Below are positions 8,445 to 16,624 of a DNA stretch of 64,000 bases, piece after piece. Each line of letters starts with the position of its first letter. Within the stretch, counting starts at the first letter, position 1. Origin of the DNA: Tessaracoccus flavus. GTDB taxonomy: Bacteria; Actinomycetota; Actinomycetes; Propionibacteriales; Propionibacteriaceae. Where the stretch lies: assembly GCF_001997295.1 (NCBI RefSeq), contig NZ_CP019605.1, positions 620,001-684,000 of the forward strand. The letters run 5' to 3'. A program made the position numbers and the translations under genes. The notes beneath the pieces were generated by a model. That model saw only the letters and a program-made list of their open reading frames with translations, was not told where the DNA came from and made no database searches.

Positions 8445-8547
8445 CTGCTACTTTCGGATAGGCGGATAAGGGGGGTGCCGTCACCCGGTCGTCTGCCCCC
8501 GGGCGTGAGGCCGGTCGGTCCGGTGCGGACGTGACGGCGGTGGCCGG

Positions 8548-9039
8548 TCAGCGGTAGTTCACGTACTGCACCGCGAAGTCGTAGTCCTGCTCCTTGATGA
8601 GCGCCTGCACGGCCTGCAGGTCGTCGCGGCTCTTGCTGGAGACCCGGAGTTCGTCGCCCTGGATCTGGCACTTGACGCCCTTGGGGCCCTCGTCGCGGAG
8701 GAGCTTGGAGATCTTCTTCGCGTCCTCCTGCTTGATGCCCTGTTTCATGGACGCGGTGATCTTCCACAGCTTGCCCGATTGGCGCGGGTCGCCGGCGTCG
8801 AGTGCCTTGAGGCTGACGCCGCGGCGGGCGAGCTTCGACTGGAACACGTCGAGCACCGCCTTGACGCGCTCCTCCGAGACCGCCTCCATGTCGATGTTCT
8901 CCCCGGACCACGCGATCTTCGCGTCGGTGCCCTTGAAGTCGAAGCGCTGGCTGACCTCCTTGGCGGCCTGGTTGAGGGCGTTGTCGACTTCCTGGCGGTC
9001 GACCTTGCTGACGACGTCGAATGAGCTGTCTGCGGCCAT
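8548..9039 (-). CDS. YajQ-family nucleotide-binding protein
   Basis: The 163-aa protein begins [20 protein letters not shown] and ends AVQYVNYR, the characteristic ends of the YajQ family. Between them lie [13 protein letters not shown] and [18 protein letters not shown]. Members have tandem ferredoxin-like folds, and some bind cyclic di-GMP; whether this one does cannot be read from sequence. AGGAGAGAC lies 3 bases before the ATG at 9039, which decides this start over one 13 codons upstream. Monocistronic, convergent with the hydrolase gene. Confidence 0.9.
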   Translation of the reverse strand: MAADSSFDVVSKVDRQEVDNALNQAAKEVSQRFDFKGTDAKIAWSGENIDMEAVSEERVKAVLDVFQSKLARRGVSLKALDAGDPRQSGKLWKITASMKQGIKQEDAKKISKLLRDEGPKGVKCQIQGDELRVSSKSRDDLQAVQALIKEQDYDFAVQYVNYR

Positions 9040-9184
9040 GGTGTCTCTCCTGGTGACTGGACGATCTGCGCCTGGCACGCAGTGGGTCGGATTTGCGGAC
9101 GATCATCCGGGCGGATGGGTCGGCCCGCGCGCGCCAGGCTCCTGCTGCTCATTGTGCCAGCCGGCCGGCACTAGGGTGTCGCCC

Positions 9185-9937
9185 ATGGAGCTGGAGATCA
9201 TCGTCGCGGTCGGGTTGCTGATCGGACTGTCCGCCATTCTCTACAGCTCGGTCGGCCACGGCGGAGGGTCGGGTTATCTCGCGGTCATGGCGCTGTTCTC
9301 CGTGACCACGGAGGTCATGCGTCCGACGGCTCTCGTGCTGAACATCGCCGTCGCGGCCATCGGGTTCGCCGCGTTCTACAGGCGCGGCGCCTTCTCCTGG
9401 CGGGTGCTGTGGCCCTTCGCGGTGACGGCCGTCCCGATGGCGTTCGTCGGGGGGCTGATCCATGTCCCGGGCGTGGTGTACAAGCCGCTTCTCGCGGCGG
9501 TGCTGATCTACTCGGCGGGCTACCTCTTCTGGCCCAAAGCCGATCCCGCCGATGATCCGGGGATGCGCCCCCCCGTCCTCCCGGCTCTTGCCATCGGCGC
9601 ATTCGTGGGGTTGTTGTCCGGCGTTACGGGCATCGGAGGCGGGATCTTCCTCAGCCCGATCCTGCTCTTCAGGCGCTGGGCCGACACCAAGACGACGGCC
9701 GGCGTCGCGGCGGCGTTCATCCTGCTCAACTCGGCGTCCGGCCTGGCCGGTCAGCTGCAACTGCTGGACTCGATCCCGCTCGACGCCATCGCGGTGTGGG
9801 TCCCGCTCGCGGTGCTGGGCGGCTTCCTGGGATCCCGGTACGGGTCGCGGACCCCGCGCAACATCCACATCCAGCGTCTGCTCGGGGTGGTGCTGCTCGT
9901 GGCGGCGGGCAAGATGTTGCTCACCATCGGTGACTGA
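9185..9937 (+). CDS. TauE/SafE-family anion (sulfite) exporter
   Basis: The 250-aa membrane protein has about eight hydrophobic helices and the duplicated family signature: SSVGHGGGSGYLAVM in the first half and GVTGIGGGIFLSPILLF in the second. Family members export sulfite, sulfoacetate or other small organosulfur anions; substrate here is unknown. TAGGGT is seven bases upstream of the ATG with no Shine-Dalgarno, suggesting a leaderless transcript. The TGA stop is the first triplet of a sequence, TGAGCCTGGATCCACCG, that also begins at the pflA stop. A CGCCAAC array follows 76 bp downstream. Confidence 0.8.
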   Translation: MELEIIVAVGLLIGLSAILYSSVGHGGGSGYLAVMALFSVTTEVMRPTALVLNIAVAAIGFAAFYRRGAFSWRVLWPFAVTAVPMAFVGGLIHVPGVVYKPLLAAVLIYSAGYLFWPKADPADDPGMRPPVLPALAIGAFVGLLSGVTGIGGGIFLSPILLFRRWADTKTTAGVAAAFILLNSASGLAGQLQLLDSIPLDAIAVWVPLAVLGGFLGSRYGSRTPRNIHIQRLLGVVLLVAAGKMLLTIGD

Positions 9938-10013
9938 GCCTGGATCCACCGGGTGGGTCGCACAGGCCCTTGGGTTGACCGGAGCAGGGGCTCTCCCCAG
10001 GAAGCGTGGGAAT

Positions 10014-10274
10014 CGCCAACCGGCGCGAACGAACGCCAACAGAGAGGGCCCAACGCCAACGGGGAGATGCCCAACGCCAACCGGGAGGGCCCAACGCCAA
10101 CCGAGAAGCGTGAACGCCAATGGTCAGCTTCAAACGCCAACGGACAGGTCGGAACGCCGACGAGTCGCAGCGATGCCCGTGGGATATCGCGGGCGTCGCT
10201 GAGTCTCGCGGGCGACACCGCGTGGCGGTTGGCGTTCGGCGTTGCCGGTTGGCGTTTGCCGCCATCCGTTGGCG
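10014..10274. repeat. CGCCAAC array-hairpin element A (8 left units, 4 right units)
   Basis: The left arm has eight copies of CGCCAAC (two with one change) separated by 13 nt (once 14), a 20-bp period. Six nt then lead into a hairpin at 10168-10201 (CAGCGATGCCCG, loop TGGGATAT plus flanks, CGGGCGTCGCTG). Six nt later a degenerate unit GCGGGCG begins the right arm, followed after 13 nt by three perfect GTTGGCG units, again every 20 bp. The element lies between tauE and the tRNA-Tyr promoter and ends 16 bp before that promoter's -35. Three relatives exist at 20.5, 39.2 and 61.8 kb with the same core distances. Confidence 0.9.
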
Positions 10275-10290
10275 CTGCGCCCGGGTCTTT

Positions 10291-10319
10291 TTGTGGCCGT
10301 GCGTGGCCGCTGCTATATT
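10291..10319 (+). promoter_or_regulatory. Candidate sigma-A promoter of tRNA-Tyr
   Basis: TTGTGG (10291-10296), a 17-bp spacer and TATATT (10314-10319) fit the housekeeping consensus. The tRNA begins 21 bp downstream. Confidence 0.65.
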
Positions 10320-10340
10320 TCCACTCGCTGGCAACAGCAT

Positions 10341-10426
10341 GGCAGGTTGCCCGAGCGGCCAAAGGGAGCGGTCTGTAAAACCGTCGGCGTAGTCCTACGT
10401 TGGTTCAAATCCAACACCTGCCACCA
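10341..10426 (+). tRNA. tRNA-Tyr (GTA)
   Basis: A class II tRNA with a long variable arm. The acceptor GGCAGGT pairs with ACCTGCC, the anticodon loop CTGTAAA gives GTA, the T-arm GGTTCAAATCC is normal, and CCA is encoded. A GGCCTCG/CGAGGCC hairpin directly downstream (about 10427-10453) may terminate the transcript weakly. Confidence 0.95.
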
Positions 10427-10486
10427 GGCCTCGGATCGGATTGATTCGAGGCCTAACTTCTTTCCGACCAGCGAAAGGTGCCAATG

Positions 10487-11197
10487 ATGGCAACCCCCCA
10501 CATCGCCTGCGAACCCGGCGACATCGCCCCGCTCGTCATCATGCCCGGCGACCCGAAGCGCGCCGAGCGGATCGCCAAGACCCGGATGGAGAACGTGCGC
10601 CTCGTCTCTGACGTGCGCGGAATCGGAGCCTGGACCGGCACGCTCGACGGCGTCGAGATGACCGCGATGGCCTCCGGCATGGGCATCCCGTCGATCTCCA
10701 TCTACGCCACCGAACTCTTCTCGCAGTTCGGCGTCCGTCGGATCGTCCGGGTCGGGACGTGCGGGGGGATCTCCGACGACGTAAAGGTGCGCGACGTCAT
10801 CGTCGCCGCCTCAGCGCACACGAACTCCGCGGTGTCCACCATCGACCTACCCGGCGTCACGCTGTCTCTGGCCGCGTCGTTCGACATGCTCCGCGCCGCC
10901 GTCGACGCCGCGCGCGCCGGCGATCGCGCCGTCCACGTCGGTTCGGTGTACTCGAGCGACTTCTTCTACAGCTCTCGGAGCGACATCATCCCGGCGCTCG
11001 ACCAGTTGGGCACCCTCGGCGTCGAGATGGAGGCCGCTGGGCTCTACGCGTGCGCCATGAAGCACCGCGCCGAGGCGCTGACTGTCCTGACGGTGTCTGA
11101 CCACCTCAAGGACGGCTCCGGCGACCTCTCCCCGGAGGAGCGGGAGACCCTCTTCCAGGGCGCGCTGGACGCCGCGATCGCCGGTCTCAACGCCTGA
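10487..11197 (+). CDS. deoD: Purine-nucleoside phosphorylase, DeoD type
   Basis: The enzyme cleaves purine (deoxy)nucleosides with phosphate in nucleoside salvage. The 236-aa protein shows the hexameric NP-I family motifs: MATPHIACEPGDIAPLVIMP at the start, PGDPKRAERIAK (phosphate binding), RVGTCGGI, and VEMEAAGLYA near the C-terminus (ribose/base contacts). I chose the second of two tandem ATGs (10484, 10487) because AAAGG is eight bases upstream of it and the family usually begins MATPHI; 10484 is equally possible. It stands alone between tRNA genes. Confidence 0.9.
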   Translation: MATPHIACEPGDIAPLVIMPGDPKRAERIAKTRMENVRLVSDVRGIGAWTGTLDGVEMTAMASGMGIPSISIYATELFSQFGVRRIVRVGTCGGISDDVKVRDVIVAASAHTNSAVSTIDLPGVTLSLAASFDMLRAAVDAARAGDRAVHVGSVYSSDFFYSSRSDIIPALDQLGTLGVEMEAAGLYACAMKHRAEALTVLTVSDHLKDGSGDLSPEERETLFQGALDAAIAGLNA

Positions 11198-11229
11198 TCC
11201 ACCGGCGTCCTCCGTCGACCAGCCCCGAT

Positions 11230-11259
11230 TTGTGGTGCGCCGAATCGCTGGTGTATGTT
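11230..11259 (+). promoter_or_regulatory. Candidate promoter of the tRNA-Thr / tRNA-Met / rpmG unit
   Basis: TTGTGG (11230-11235), an 18-bp spacer and TATGTT (11254-11259); tRNA-Thr starts 13 bp after it. Confidence 0.55.
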
Positions 11260-11272
11260 TGGTCGTCGGCTG

Positions 11273-11345
11273 GCCCCTATAGCTCAGTAGGCAGAGCGTC
11301 TCCATGGTAAGGAGAAGGTCTGCGGTTCGATTCCGCATGGGGGCT
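11273..11345 (+). tRNA. tRNA-Thr (GGT)
   Basis: Acceptor GCCCCTA pairs with TGGGGGC, the D-arm is AGCTCAGTAGGCAGAGC, the anticodon loop ATGGTAA gives GGT, and the T-arm is GCGGTTCGATTCCGC. No encoded CCA. Confidence 0.95.
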
Positions 11346-11347
11346 CG

Positions 11348-11376
11348 GTTCATCCCTGGGCTCCACCAGGGATGAA
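11348..11376 (+). other. Perfect hairpin between tRNA-Thr and tRNA-Met
   Basis: The two 12-bp arms GTTCATCCCTGG and CCAGGGATGAAC form a perfect inverted repeat, with no following T run. It may be a processing signal separating the two tRNAs rather than a terminator. Confidence 0.6.
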
Positions 11377-11381
11377 CTCCT

Positions 11382-11457
11382 GACGGGGTAGCTCAGTCGG
11401 TAGAGCAAGCGGCTCATAATCGCTGTGTCGCGGGTTCAAGTCCCGCCCTCGTCACCA
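11382..11457 (+). tRNA. tRNA-Met (CAT)
   Basis: Acceptor GACGGGG pairs with CCTCGTC, the anticodon loop CTCATAA gives CAT, the T-arm is GCGGGTTCAAGTCCCGC, and CCA is encoded. The paired G1-C72 argues for an elongator rather than an initiator tRNA. Confidence 0.93.
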
Positions 11458-11501
11458 CAACTTGCCACCCGCGCGCCGCGCAGCTAGCTAAGGAATGATT
11501 A

Positions 11502-11672
11502 ATGGCCAAGAAGTCTCAGGACGTTCGTCCGAAGATCACGCTCGCGTGCACTGAGTGCAAGGAGCGTAACTACATCACGAAGAAGAACCGTCGAAACGAT
11601 CCCGATCGTCTCGAGCTGAAGAAGTTCTGCCCGCGCTGCCGCACCCACCAGGCGCACCGCGAGACCCGCTGA
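11502..11672 (+). CDS. rpmG: 50S ribosomal protein L33 (zinc-binding form)
   Basis: The 56-aa protein starts [20 protein letters not shown]. Two CxxC pairs (C16/C19 and C43/C46) identify the zinc-dependent 'C+' paralogue. It lies directly downstream of tRNA-Thr and tRNA-Met, the usual actinobacterial arrangement, and is probably cotranscribed with them. AAGGA lies 6 bases before the ATG. A strong intrinsic terminator follows. Confidence 0.95.
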   Translation: MAKKSQDVRPKITLACTECKERNYITKKNRRNDPDRLELKKFCPRCRTHQAHRETR

Positions 11673-11684
11673 ACCCAGTCGCAG

Positions 11685-11718
11685 AAGACGGCCGTCCCTG
11701 TCCGGGCGGCCGTCTTTT
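11685..11718 (+). terminator. Intrinsic terminator after rpmG
   Basis: GAAGACGGCCG pairs with CGGCCGTCTTTT around a short loop and ends in a T run. Confidence 0.8.
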
Positions 11719-11744
11719 CGTTGCCGGGACGCTACCCTTTACGC

Positions 11745-12170
11745 ATGCCAATCACCGCCGAACACGTTGGGCGCCGGTACCCCGACACCCCCGAGTATGT
11801 GGTCAGCCGCGCGAAGATAGCGGAGTTCGCCGCGGCGCTGGGCGACGACAACCCCGCCTACGCGGGCGATCATCCGATCGCACCGCCGACGTTCGCCGCC
11901 GTCATCGCCGCCCAGGCCTGGGGGGCCCTCTTCTCCGACGCCGAGTTGGGCCTGGCGCTCAACCGCATCATCCACGGCGAACAGAACTTCACCTTTCACC
12001 GGCCGCTCACCGACGGCGACGCCGTCATCTCCCGGTTGACCATCGAGAAGGTCCGCAACCGTGGACAGATGGACTGGATCACGGTGCTGGTCGATCTGAC
12101 AGTGGACGGGCAGACCGTCTGCGAATCCCGGTCAACCCTCATGCACACCCGGGAGGCATCCCATGACTGA
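11745..12170 (+). CDS. FAS1-like dehydratase-domain protein (HadA/HadC type, MaoC N-domain)
   Basis: The 141-aa single hot-dog-fold protein starts MPITAEHVGRRYPDTPEYVV and carries FAAALGDDNPAY and a hydrophobic central helix, then IIHGEQNFTFHRPLTDGD. This matches the non-catalytic partner of the heterodimeric (3R)-hydroxyacyl dehydratases (HadA with HadB in mycobacteria). Its stop overlaps the start of the catalytic partner by eight bases. The rpmG-hadA-hadB-murB order is conserved in Actinobacteria. TACCCT is six bases before the ATG and no Shine-Dalgarno is visible, so it is probably leaderless. Substrate chain length is unknown. Confidence 0.8.
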   Translation: MPITAEHVGRRYPDTPEYVVSRAKIAEFAAALGDDNPAYAGDHPIAPPTFAAVIAAQAWGALFSDAELGLALNRIIHGEQNFTFHRPLTDGDAVISRLTIEKVRNRGQMDWITVLVDLTVDGQTVCESRSTLMHTREASHD

Positions 12171-12570
12171 AGCCGCCCCCGGCCAGGGCCTGCCAGAACT
12201 GCGTGTCCGCGTCACCCGCTCCACGGTCGTTCGGTATTCCGGTGCCTCCACGGACTTCAACGAGATCCATTTCTCCGAGCGCCACGCCCAGGCAATCGGC
12301 CTGCCCGGAGTGGTCGCGCACGGCATGTGGACGATGGGGGCGGGCCTGAGGGTCGTCACCGACTGGATCGGCGATCCCGCCCGAGTGCTGTCCTACACGG
12401 TGCGCTTCACCCGCCCCGTCGTCGTCCCTGACACCGACGAGGGCACCGAGGTCGTCTACACCGCCACCGTCACCGATGTCGTCGAAGGCACCGCGAAGAT
12501 CTCCATCACCGCATCGTGCGACGGCGAAGCTGTCCTCGGCGCAGCCAGGGCCGAGGTCCGGATTGACTGA
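12163..12570 (+). CDS. MaoC-family (R)-hydroxyacyl dehydratase, HadB type
   Basis: The 135-aa protein contains the hydratase-2 motif YSGASTDFNEIHFSERHA with the catalytic Asp31 and His36, followed by LPGVVAHGMWTMG. With the preceding HadA-like protein it should form a heterodimer removing water from (3R)-hydroxyacyl thioesters in fatty-acid elongation. It overlaps hadA by eight bases and probably overlaps murB as well, suggesting one operon. Confidence 0.85.
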   Translation: MTEAAPGQGLPELRVRVTRSTVVRYSGASTDFNEIHFSERHAQAIGLPGVVAHGMWTMGAGLRVVTDWIGDPARVLSYTVRFTRPVVVPDTDEGTEVVYTATVTDVVEGTAKISITASCDGEAVLGAARAEVRID

Positions 12571-13657
12571 GTGCAGAATCGACCGGCTGAGCGCGGATCC
12601 GACCACCACGGCGGTGCCTGACTCCACGCTGCTGGCCGACCACACCACCCTCCGGGTCGGAGGGCCGGCCGGACGTTTCGTCGTGGCGACCACCGAAACC
12701 GAACTCGTCGAGACGGTCACTGACTGCGACAGTCGTGGCGAGCCGGTCCTCGTCCTCGGCGGCGGTTCGAATCTCCTCGTCTCCGACGATGGGTTCCCCG
12801 GCACGGTGGTCCGCGTGGCCATGACCGGGCTGCAGGCCGATGTCTCCGCCTGCGGCGGGGCGTCGGTGAAGGTCGCGGCGGGGGAGAACTGGGACACGTT
12901 CGTCGCCTACGCCGTGGAGCAGGAGTGGACCGGGATCGAGATGCTCTCCGGCATCCCGGGACTGGTTGGCGCCACCCCCATCCAGAACGTCGGGGCCTAC
13001 GGGTCCGACGTGTCCCACACCATCGATTCGGTGCGCACCTGGGACCGCCTGGAGCGCAGGCAGCGAACATTCGCGCTCGCGGACTGCGGCTTTGGTTACC
13101 GCACTTCGCGGTTCAAGCGCGAGCCCGGCCGCTACCTCGTGCTGGAGGTCGGTTTCCAGTTCCAACTCGGCGCACTCGGGAGCCCCGTGGCCTATCCGGA
13201 ACTGGCGCGACACCTCGGAGTCGAACTCGGCACCCGGGCGCCCGCTCGCGCCATCCGCGAGGCCGTCCTGTCCATTCGCGCCGGCAAGGGCATGGTGCTC
13301 AGCCCCACCGACCCCGACACCTGGAGCGCAGGCTCGTTCTTCACCAACCCCATCCTGAGCGCCGACGAAGCCGCAGCGCTGCCTGCCGACGCCCCCCGAT
13401 TCCCCGCAGAGGGAGGCCTGGTCAAGACCAGCGCGGCCTGGCTCATTCAGCACGCCGGGTTCCAGAAGGGCTTCGGCACCGAGCGGGCGTCGCTGTCCAC
13501 CAAGCACGTGTTGGCTCTGACGAACCGCGGCGGGGCGAGCGCAGCGGACCTCGCCGAGTTGGCCGGGCAGGTCCAGCGCGGCGTTGCCGATCGCTTTGGG
13601 ATCCAGCTGGTGCCCGAGGTCAATCTCATCGGGCTGACCACCTCAACCTCAGCTTGA
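12563..13657 (+). CDS. murB: UDP-N-acetylenolpyruvoylglucosamine reductase
   Basis: This FAD enzyme reduces enolpyruvyl-UDP-GlcNAc to UDP-MurNAc in peptidoglycan synthesis. Motifs are HTTLRVGGPAG, LGGGSNLLVSDDGF (FAD binding), MLSGIPGLVGATPIQNVGAYG, CGFGYRTSRFK and the catalytic-Ser region WSAGSFFTNPI, ending with HVLALTNRGGASA. The start is uncertain. TTG 12563, eight bases inside the hadB end, has GAGG six bases upstream and gives 364 aa. GTG 12614 would give a more typical N-terminus but has no ribosome site. Coupled to hadB by overlap if the TTG is used. Confidence 0.9.
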   Translation: MTECRIDRLSADPTTTAVPDSTLLADHTTLRVGGPAGRFVVATTETELVETVTDCDSRGEPVLVLGGGSNLLVSDDGFPGTVVRVAMTGLQADVSACGGASVKVAAGENWDTFVAYAVEQEWTGIEMLSGIPGLVGATPIQNVGAYGSDVSHTIDSVRTWDRLERRQRTFALADCGFGYRTSRFKREPGRYLVLEVGFQFQLGALGSPVAYPELARHLGVELGTRAPARAIREAVLSIRAGKGMVLSPTDPDTWSAGSFFTNPILSADEAAALPADAPRFPAEGGLVKTSAAWLIQHAGFQKGFGTERASLSTKHVLALTNRGGASAADLAELAGQVQRGVADRFGIQLVPEVNLIGLTTSTSA

Positions 13658-13718
13658 GAAACTTTCAGCGTCGCCGTCTGCGGCGATAGCCTCACGGCAA
13701 CAGTTCAGGGAGGCACAG

Positions 13719-14771
13719 ATGCGCTGGTTCAAGCTCGCCGTGGTGGTGGTCCTCATAGCTCTCGCCACGGCCGCGTCCGTGACCAACCCAGCGCGTGCCT
13801 CGGTGCAGCAGGACTTCATCGCCAAGCTGGTCGAGGGCGCCCGCGAGAACGAGCGTCGCACCGGCATCCCCGCGTCGGTGACGATCGGCATGGCTGCGCT
13901 GGAGAGCGGCTGGGGTCGCTCGACGATGGCCGGCACCATGACCGTGAACGGCACCGTCTACAAGGTCAACACCCTGTTCAACATCAAGTGCACCTCGACG
14001 CCGTCGCCCTACCAGACGGGGTGTGTGCCGGTCTCGTCCTACGAGTACCGGGCCGACGGCACGAAGTACCTGAAGGTGTCGAACTTTCGCACCTATGCGA
14101 GTTGGGCGGATTCGATGCTCGACTTCGGCAGGTTCCTGACCACCTTGTCGCGGTACGCCCCTGCGTTCGACTACACCCGGTATCCCGATCAGTTCGTCAC
14201 CGAGGTGCGCAGGGCCGGGTACGCCACCGACCCGAAGTACTCGGAGCTGGTCATCTCGATCATGCGCAGCTACAGCCTGTACCAGTACAACGTCTCCGGG
14301 GCCGGCCCGGGATATCCGAGCGGAGCGGATACCGATACGCCGGTGGTGGTGGACCCTGTGTTCAAGTCCGGGTCAGACTTCCCGGCGCTGAGCCGCGGCA
14401 GCCGCGGGACCGTGGTGGAGAGCCTCCAGACGCTGCTCAACGCAGCTGGGAGCACGCTGCTCGTCGACGGCAGCTACGGCGCGCTCACCGAGGGTGCCGT
14501 CAAGACCTATCAGTCGTCGCAGGGACTCCCGGCCACCGGCGCCGTCGACGACCAGACCTGGTCCCGGCTGCTGCCGTCGCTGCGCGCCGGGGACTCCGGG
14601 GAGCGTGTCTCAGCGCTCCAGCTCGAGCTCAAGGCGGAAGGCCTCGCCGTCACCGTCAACGGGACGTTCGACCCGGCGACGGAGGCGGCCGTGCGAAGCT
14701 TCCAGGAACGGCAGCGGATCAAGCCCAACGGTGCGGTGGGCCTGGCGACCTGGGCCCGACTGCTCGGCTGA
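13719..14771 (+). CDS. Secreted N-acetylglucosaminidase with two peptidoglycan-binding domains
   Basis: The 350-aa protein has a signal peptide (MRWFKLAVVVVLIALATAAS, ARA-S cleavage about residue 28). A FlgJ/LytG-like GH73 domain (about 30-195) follows, with IGMAALESGWGRS (catalytic Glu), LFNIKC and YEYRADGTKYLKVSNFRTY. Two PG_binding_1 repeats follow (about 220-285 and 288-350), each with the LQ..L..AG/G.. YG..T..AV..(Y/F)Q pattern. It should cleave or remodel peptidoglycan outside the membrane. AGGGAGG lies 5 bases before the ATG. Monocistronic, convergent with the M20 gene. Confidence 0.85.
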   Translation: MRWFKLAVVVVLIALATAASVTNPARASVQQDFIAKLVEGARENERRTGIPASVTIGMAALESGWGRSTMAGTMTVNGTVYKVNTLFNIKCTSTPSPYQTGCVPVSSYEYRADGTKYLKVSNFRTYASWADSMLDFGRFLTTLSRYAPAFDYTRYPDQFVTEVRRAGYATDPKYSELVISIMRSYSLYQYNVSGAGPGYPSGADTDTPVVVDPVFKSGSDFPALSRGSRGTVVESLQTLLNAAGSTLLVDGSYGALTEGAVKTYQSSQGLPATGAVDDQTWSRLLPSLRAGDSGERVSALQLELKAEGLAVTVNGTFDPATEAAVRSFQERQRIKPNGAVGLATWARLLG

Positions 14772-14804
14772 GTTGGCGCCTCGCGGCGACTGATCAGTGG
14801 TTCC

Positions 14805-15971
14805 CTAGAGCAGCATTCCGGCCGCGGCCACATAGCCCGCGGCCATGGTGTGTGCCGCGAGTTGGAGCGCCTCGCGCCCGGGCAGGAACGCGCCGTGGTG
14901 AAGCCCGATGCCGTCGATCCGTCCGGTGCCCACGAAACACATGACTGACGCCGTCGCCAACCCGTACTCGGCGAAGTCGTCCGAGCCGCACGACCGGAAG
15001 GGTGTCTCCGCAACGGTGATCCCGAGGGAGGACAGTTCGCGATCGACGCGGTGTGCCAGTCCCGGGTCGTTGACCAGCGGGGGACCTCCGCGCACGAACC
15101 TTGTCGTCGCCAAGGCGCCCCTGCCGAGCGCGATCGACTCCGCAGTGCGCGTGATGGCCTCGTGCAGCAGGTCCCGGTCGGCCTCCGTGAAGGTGCGGAT
15201 CGTGCCTCGGCAGCTCGCCTCGTCGGCGATGACGTTGGGCGCGGTCCCACCGCTGATCTGACCGACCGAGATGACGGTCGGACGGATGGGATCGATCACC
15301 CGGGTCGGTAGGCCGCTCAGCGCTCCGACGATGTCCGCCAGCGTCGTGATGGGGTCGATGGCGATGTGGGGATACGCCCCGTGGCCTGGCCTGCCCTTGA
15401 CCACGATCTCGAAGGAGTCGTAGCCGGCGTTGACTGCCCCGGTGCCGGTGGAGACGACCCCACGCTCGACGGCCGGCTGCACGTGCACGCCGATCATGGC
15501 CTCGATCTGTTCGTCCTCGATCAGCCCGGACGCGACGACGTCGCCCGCCCCCGGCGGTGTTATCTCCTCGCGTGGTTGGAGGATCGGCACCAGCCCGACC
15601 GGGAGGTCGACGTCGCGGGCTGCCTCCGTCAGTGCCCACAGGGCGGCCAGGTGGAGATCGTGCCCGCAGGCGTGCATGACTCCCGCGACCTTGGACTCCC
15701 ACTCCACCCCGGTGGACTCATTGATGGGAAGTGCGTCGAGTTCGGCGCGGACCCCCACTGCTGGTCCGTCCGGCCCCATCCGGGCCCACGCCCCGGTGTG
15801 GGCAACTTCCCGCCAGTGCAGATGGTCGGCGGCGTCGATGAAGGCTGCACGAGTGGGCTCCTCATGACCGCTGAGCGACGGGTTCGCGTGGATCTCGCGC
15901 CGCAGGGCTGCGGCGTGGGGCAGAGCGCGGTCGATCCCGGCTACCAGCCCCCGGAGCAATTCACCCGTCAT
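14805..15971 (-). CDS. M20-family amidohydrolase
   Basis: The 388-aa metallohydrolase shows the M20D pattern: RREIHANPSLSGHE, GVRAELDALPINEST, MHACGHDLHLAAL (metal His/Asp), ILQPREEITPPGAG (catalytic/metal Glu pair) and a lid domain starting near VKGRPGHGAYPH. Relatives hydrolyse N-acyl or amide bonds of amino acids, indole-acetyl conjugates or hippurate-like substrates; the specificity is not readable. TAGTCT lies eight bases upstream of the ATG without a Shine-Dalgarno, suggesting leaderless transcription. Confidence 0.85.
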   Translation of the reverse strand: MTGELLRGLVAGIDRALPHAAALRREIHANPSLSGHEEPTRAAFIDAADHLHWREVAHTGAWARMGPDGPAVGVRAELDALPINESTGVEWESKVAGVMHACGHDLHLAALWALTEAARDVDLPVGLVPILQPREEITPPGAGDVVASGLIEDEQIEAMIGVHVQPAVERGVVSTGTGAVNAGYDSFEIVVKGRPGHGAYPHIAIDPITTLADIVGALSGLPTRVIDPIRPTVISVGQISGGTAPNVIADEASCRGTIRTFTEADRDLLHEAITRTAESIALGRGALATTRFVRGGPPLVNDPGLAHRVDRELSSLGITVAETPFRSCGSDDFAEYGLATASVMCFVGTGRIDGIGLHHGAFLPGREALQLAAHTMAAGYVAAAGMLL

Positions 15972-16117
15972 AGACGCTCAGACTACTGCCAGTCTGAGCG
16001 GCCCCCGGTGCTCAACAGCGCAATGGCCCTGCGCGATTCGACGCGAAACCTGTCGGGCCGATCGACGTCACCGTAGTTTCGGCCCAAACGCGATCACCGC
16101 CGATCTGAGGAGACCCG

Positions 16118-16524
16118 ATGCGCTTAGTCCACCGTGCGAAGACGATGAGGGCCGCCGTCGCGGCCGTGAGCCGTATTCTCAGACTCAGGGGTTCCGCACT
16201 GATATCTGGGCGTCTGTGGTGAAGCGGTCGGGTACTTCGTACTCGATTGAGCGTGGGTGGGCGTTCAACAACCTCACCTACCTGCCGTTCATGACCCGGG
16301 CGCAGTGGTCGGCGAACCCGCTGGGGTACGCGAACTCGTGGAAGGCGTCGGATGAGTCGCTGTGGCGCACTGAGTGTGACACGGAGGTGACCGGCTCGAA
16401 CGCGTGTCGGTCGTACGGGTGGACGACGGTGTATCACGCGTTGCCGAAGCCGGGTGGTGGGTACACGTTCGGTCAGGACAACCAGTGGGTGTTCAACAAC
16501 ATGGTGATGTTCCGCCGCTGGTGA
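16118..16524 (+). pseudogene. Truncated, frameshifted secreted FNNLTYLPF-domain protein
   Basis: GAGGAGA lies 5 bases before ATG 16118, which starts a basic, signal-peptide-like sequence (MRLVHRAKTMRAAVAAV), but this frame stops after about 34 residues. The domain itself is in the +2 frame: EPYSQT begins near 16168, then FRTDIWASVV, GWAFNNLTYLPFMTR, QWSANPLGYA, WRTECDTE, NACRSYGW and VFNNMVMFRRW-stop at 16524. Compared with the intact copy in the GH3 protein, the region between signal peptide and EPYSQT is deleted and out of frame. A GTG at 16216 could translate the last 102 residues without export. I call it a pseudogene. Confidence 0.7.
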
Positions 16525-16547
16525 GGCGCGCCGTGTAAAACAGGTGT

Positions 16548-16581
16548 GGGCCCCGCCGAATCCCCCAGTTCGGCGGGGCCC
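16548..16581 (+). terminator. Hairpin after the FNNLTYLPF pseudogene
   Basis: GGGCCCCGCCGAA and TTCGGCGGGGCCC form a 13-bp perfect stem with an 8-nt loop, without a T run. A closely similar hairpin follows the remnant at 57.8 kb, so it travelled with the gene. Confidence 0.6.
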
Positions 16582-16624
16582 CTCCGCGTCCCGGACCGTC
16601 TCCCCGGTCGGGGTCCGTCGCACT

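Noticed and set aside
10014..10274. CRISPR array (regular repeats with variable spacers)
   Set aside because: The conserved unit is only 7 bp and the spacers 13 bp, the orientation flips around a central hairpin, and there is no cas gene anywhere in the window.
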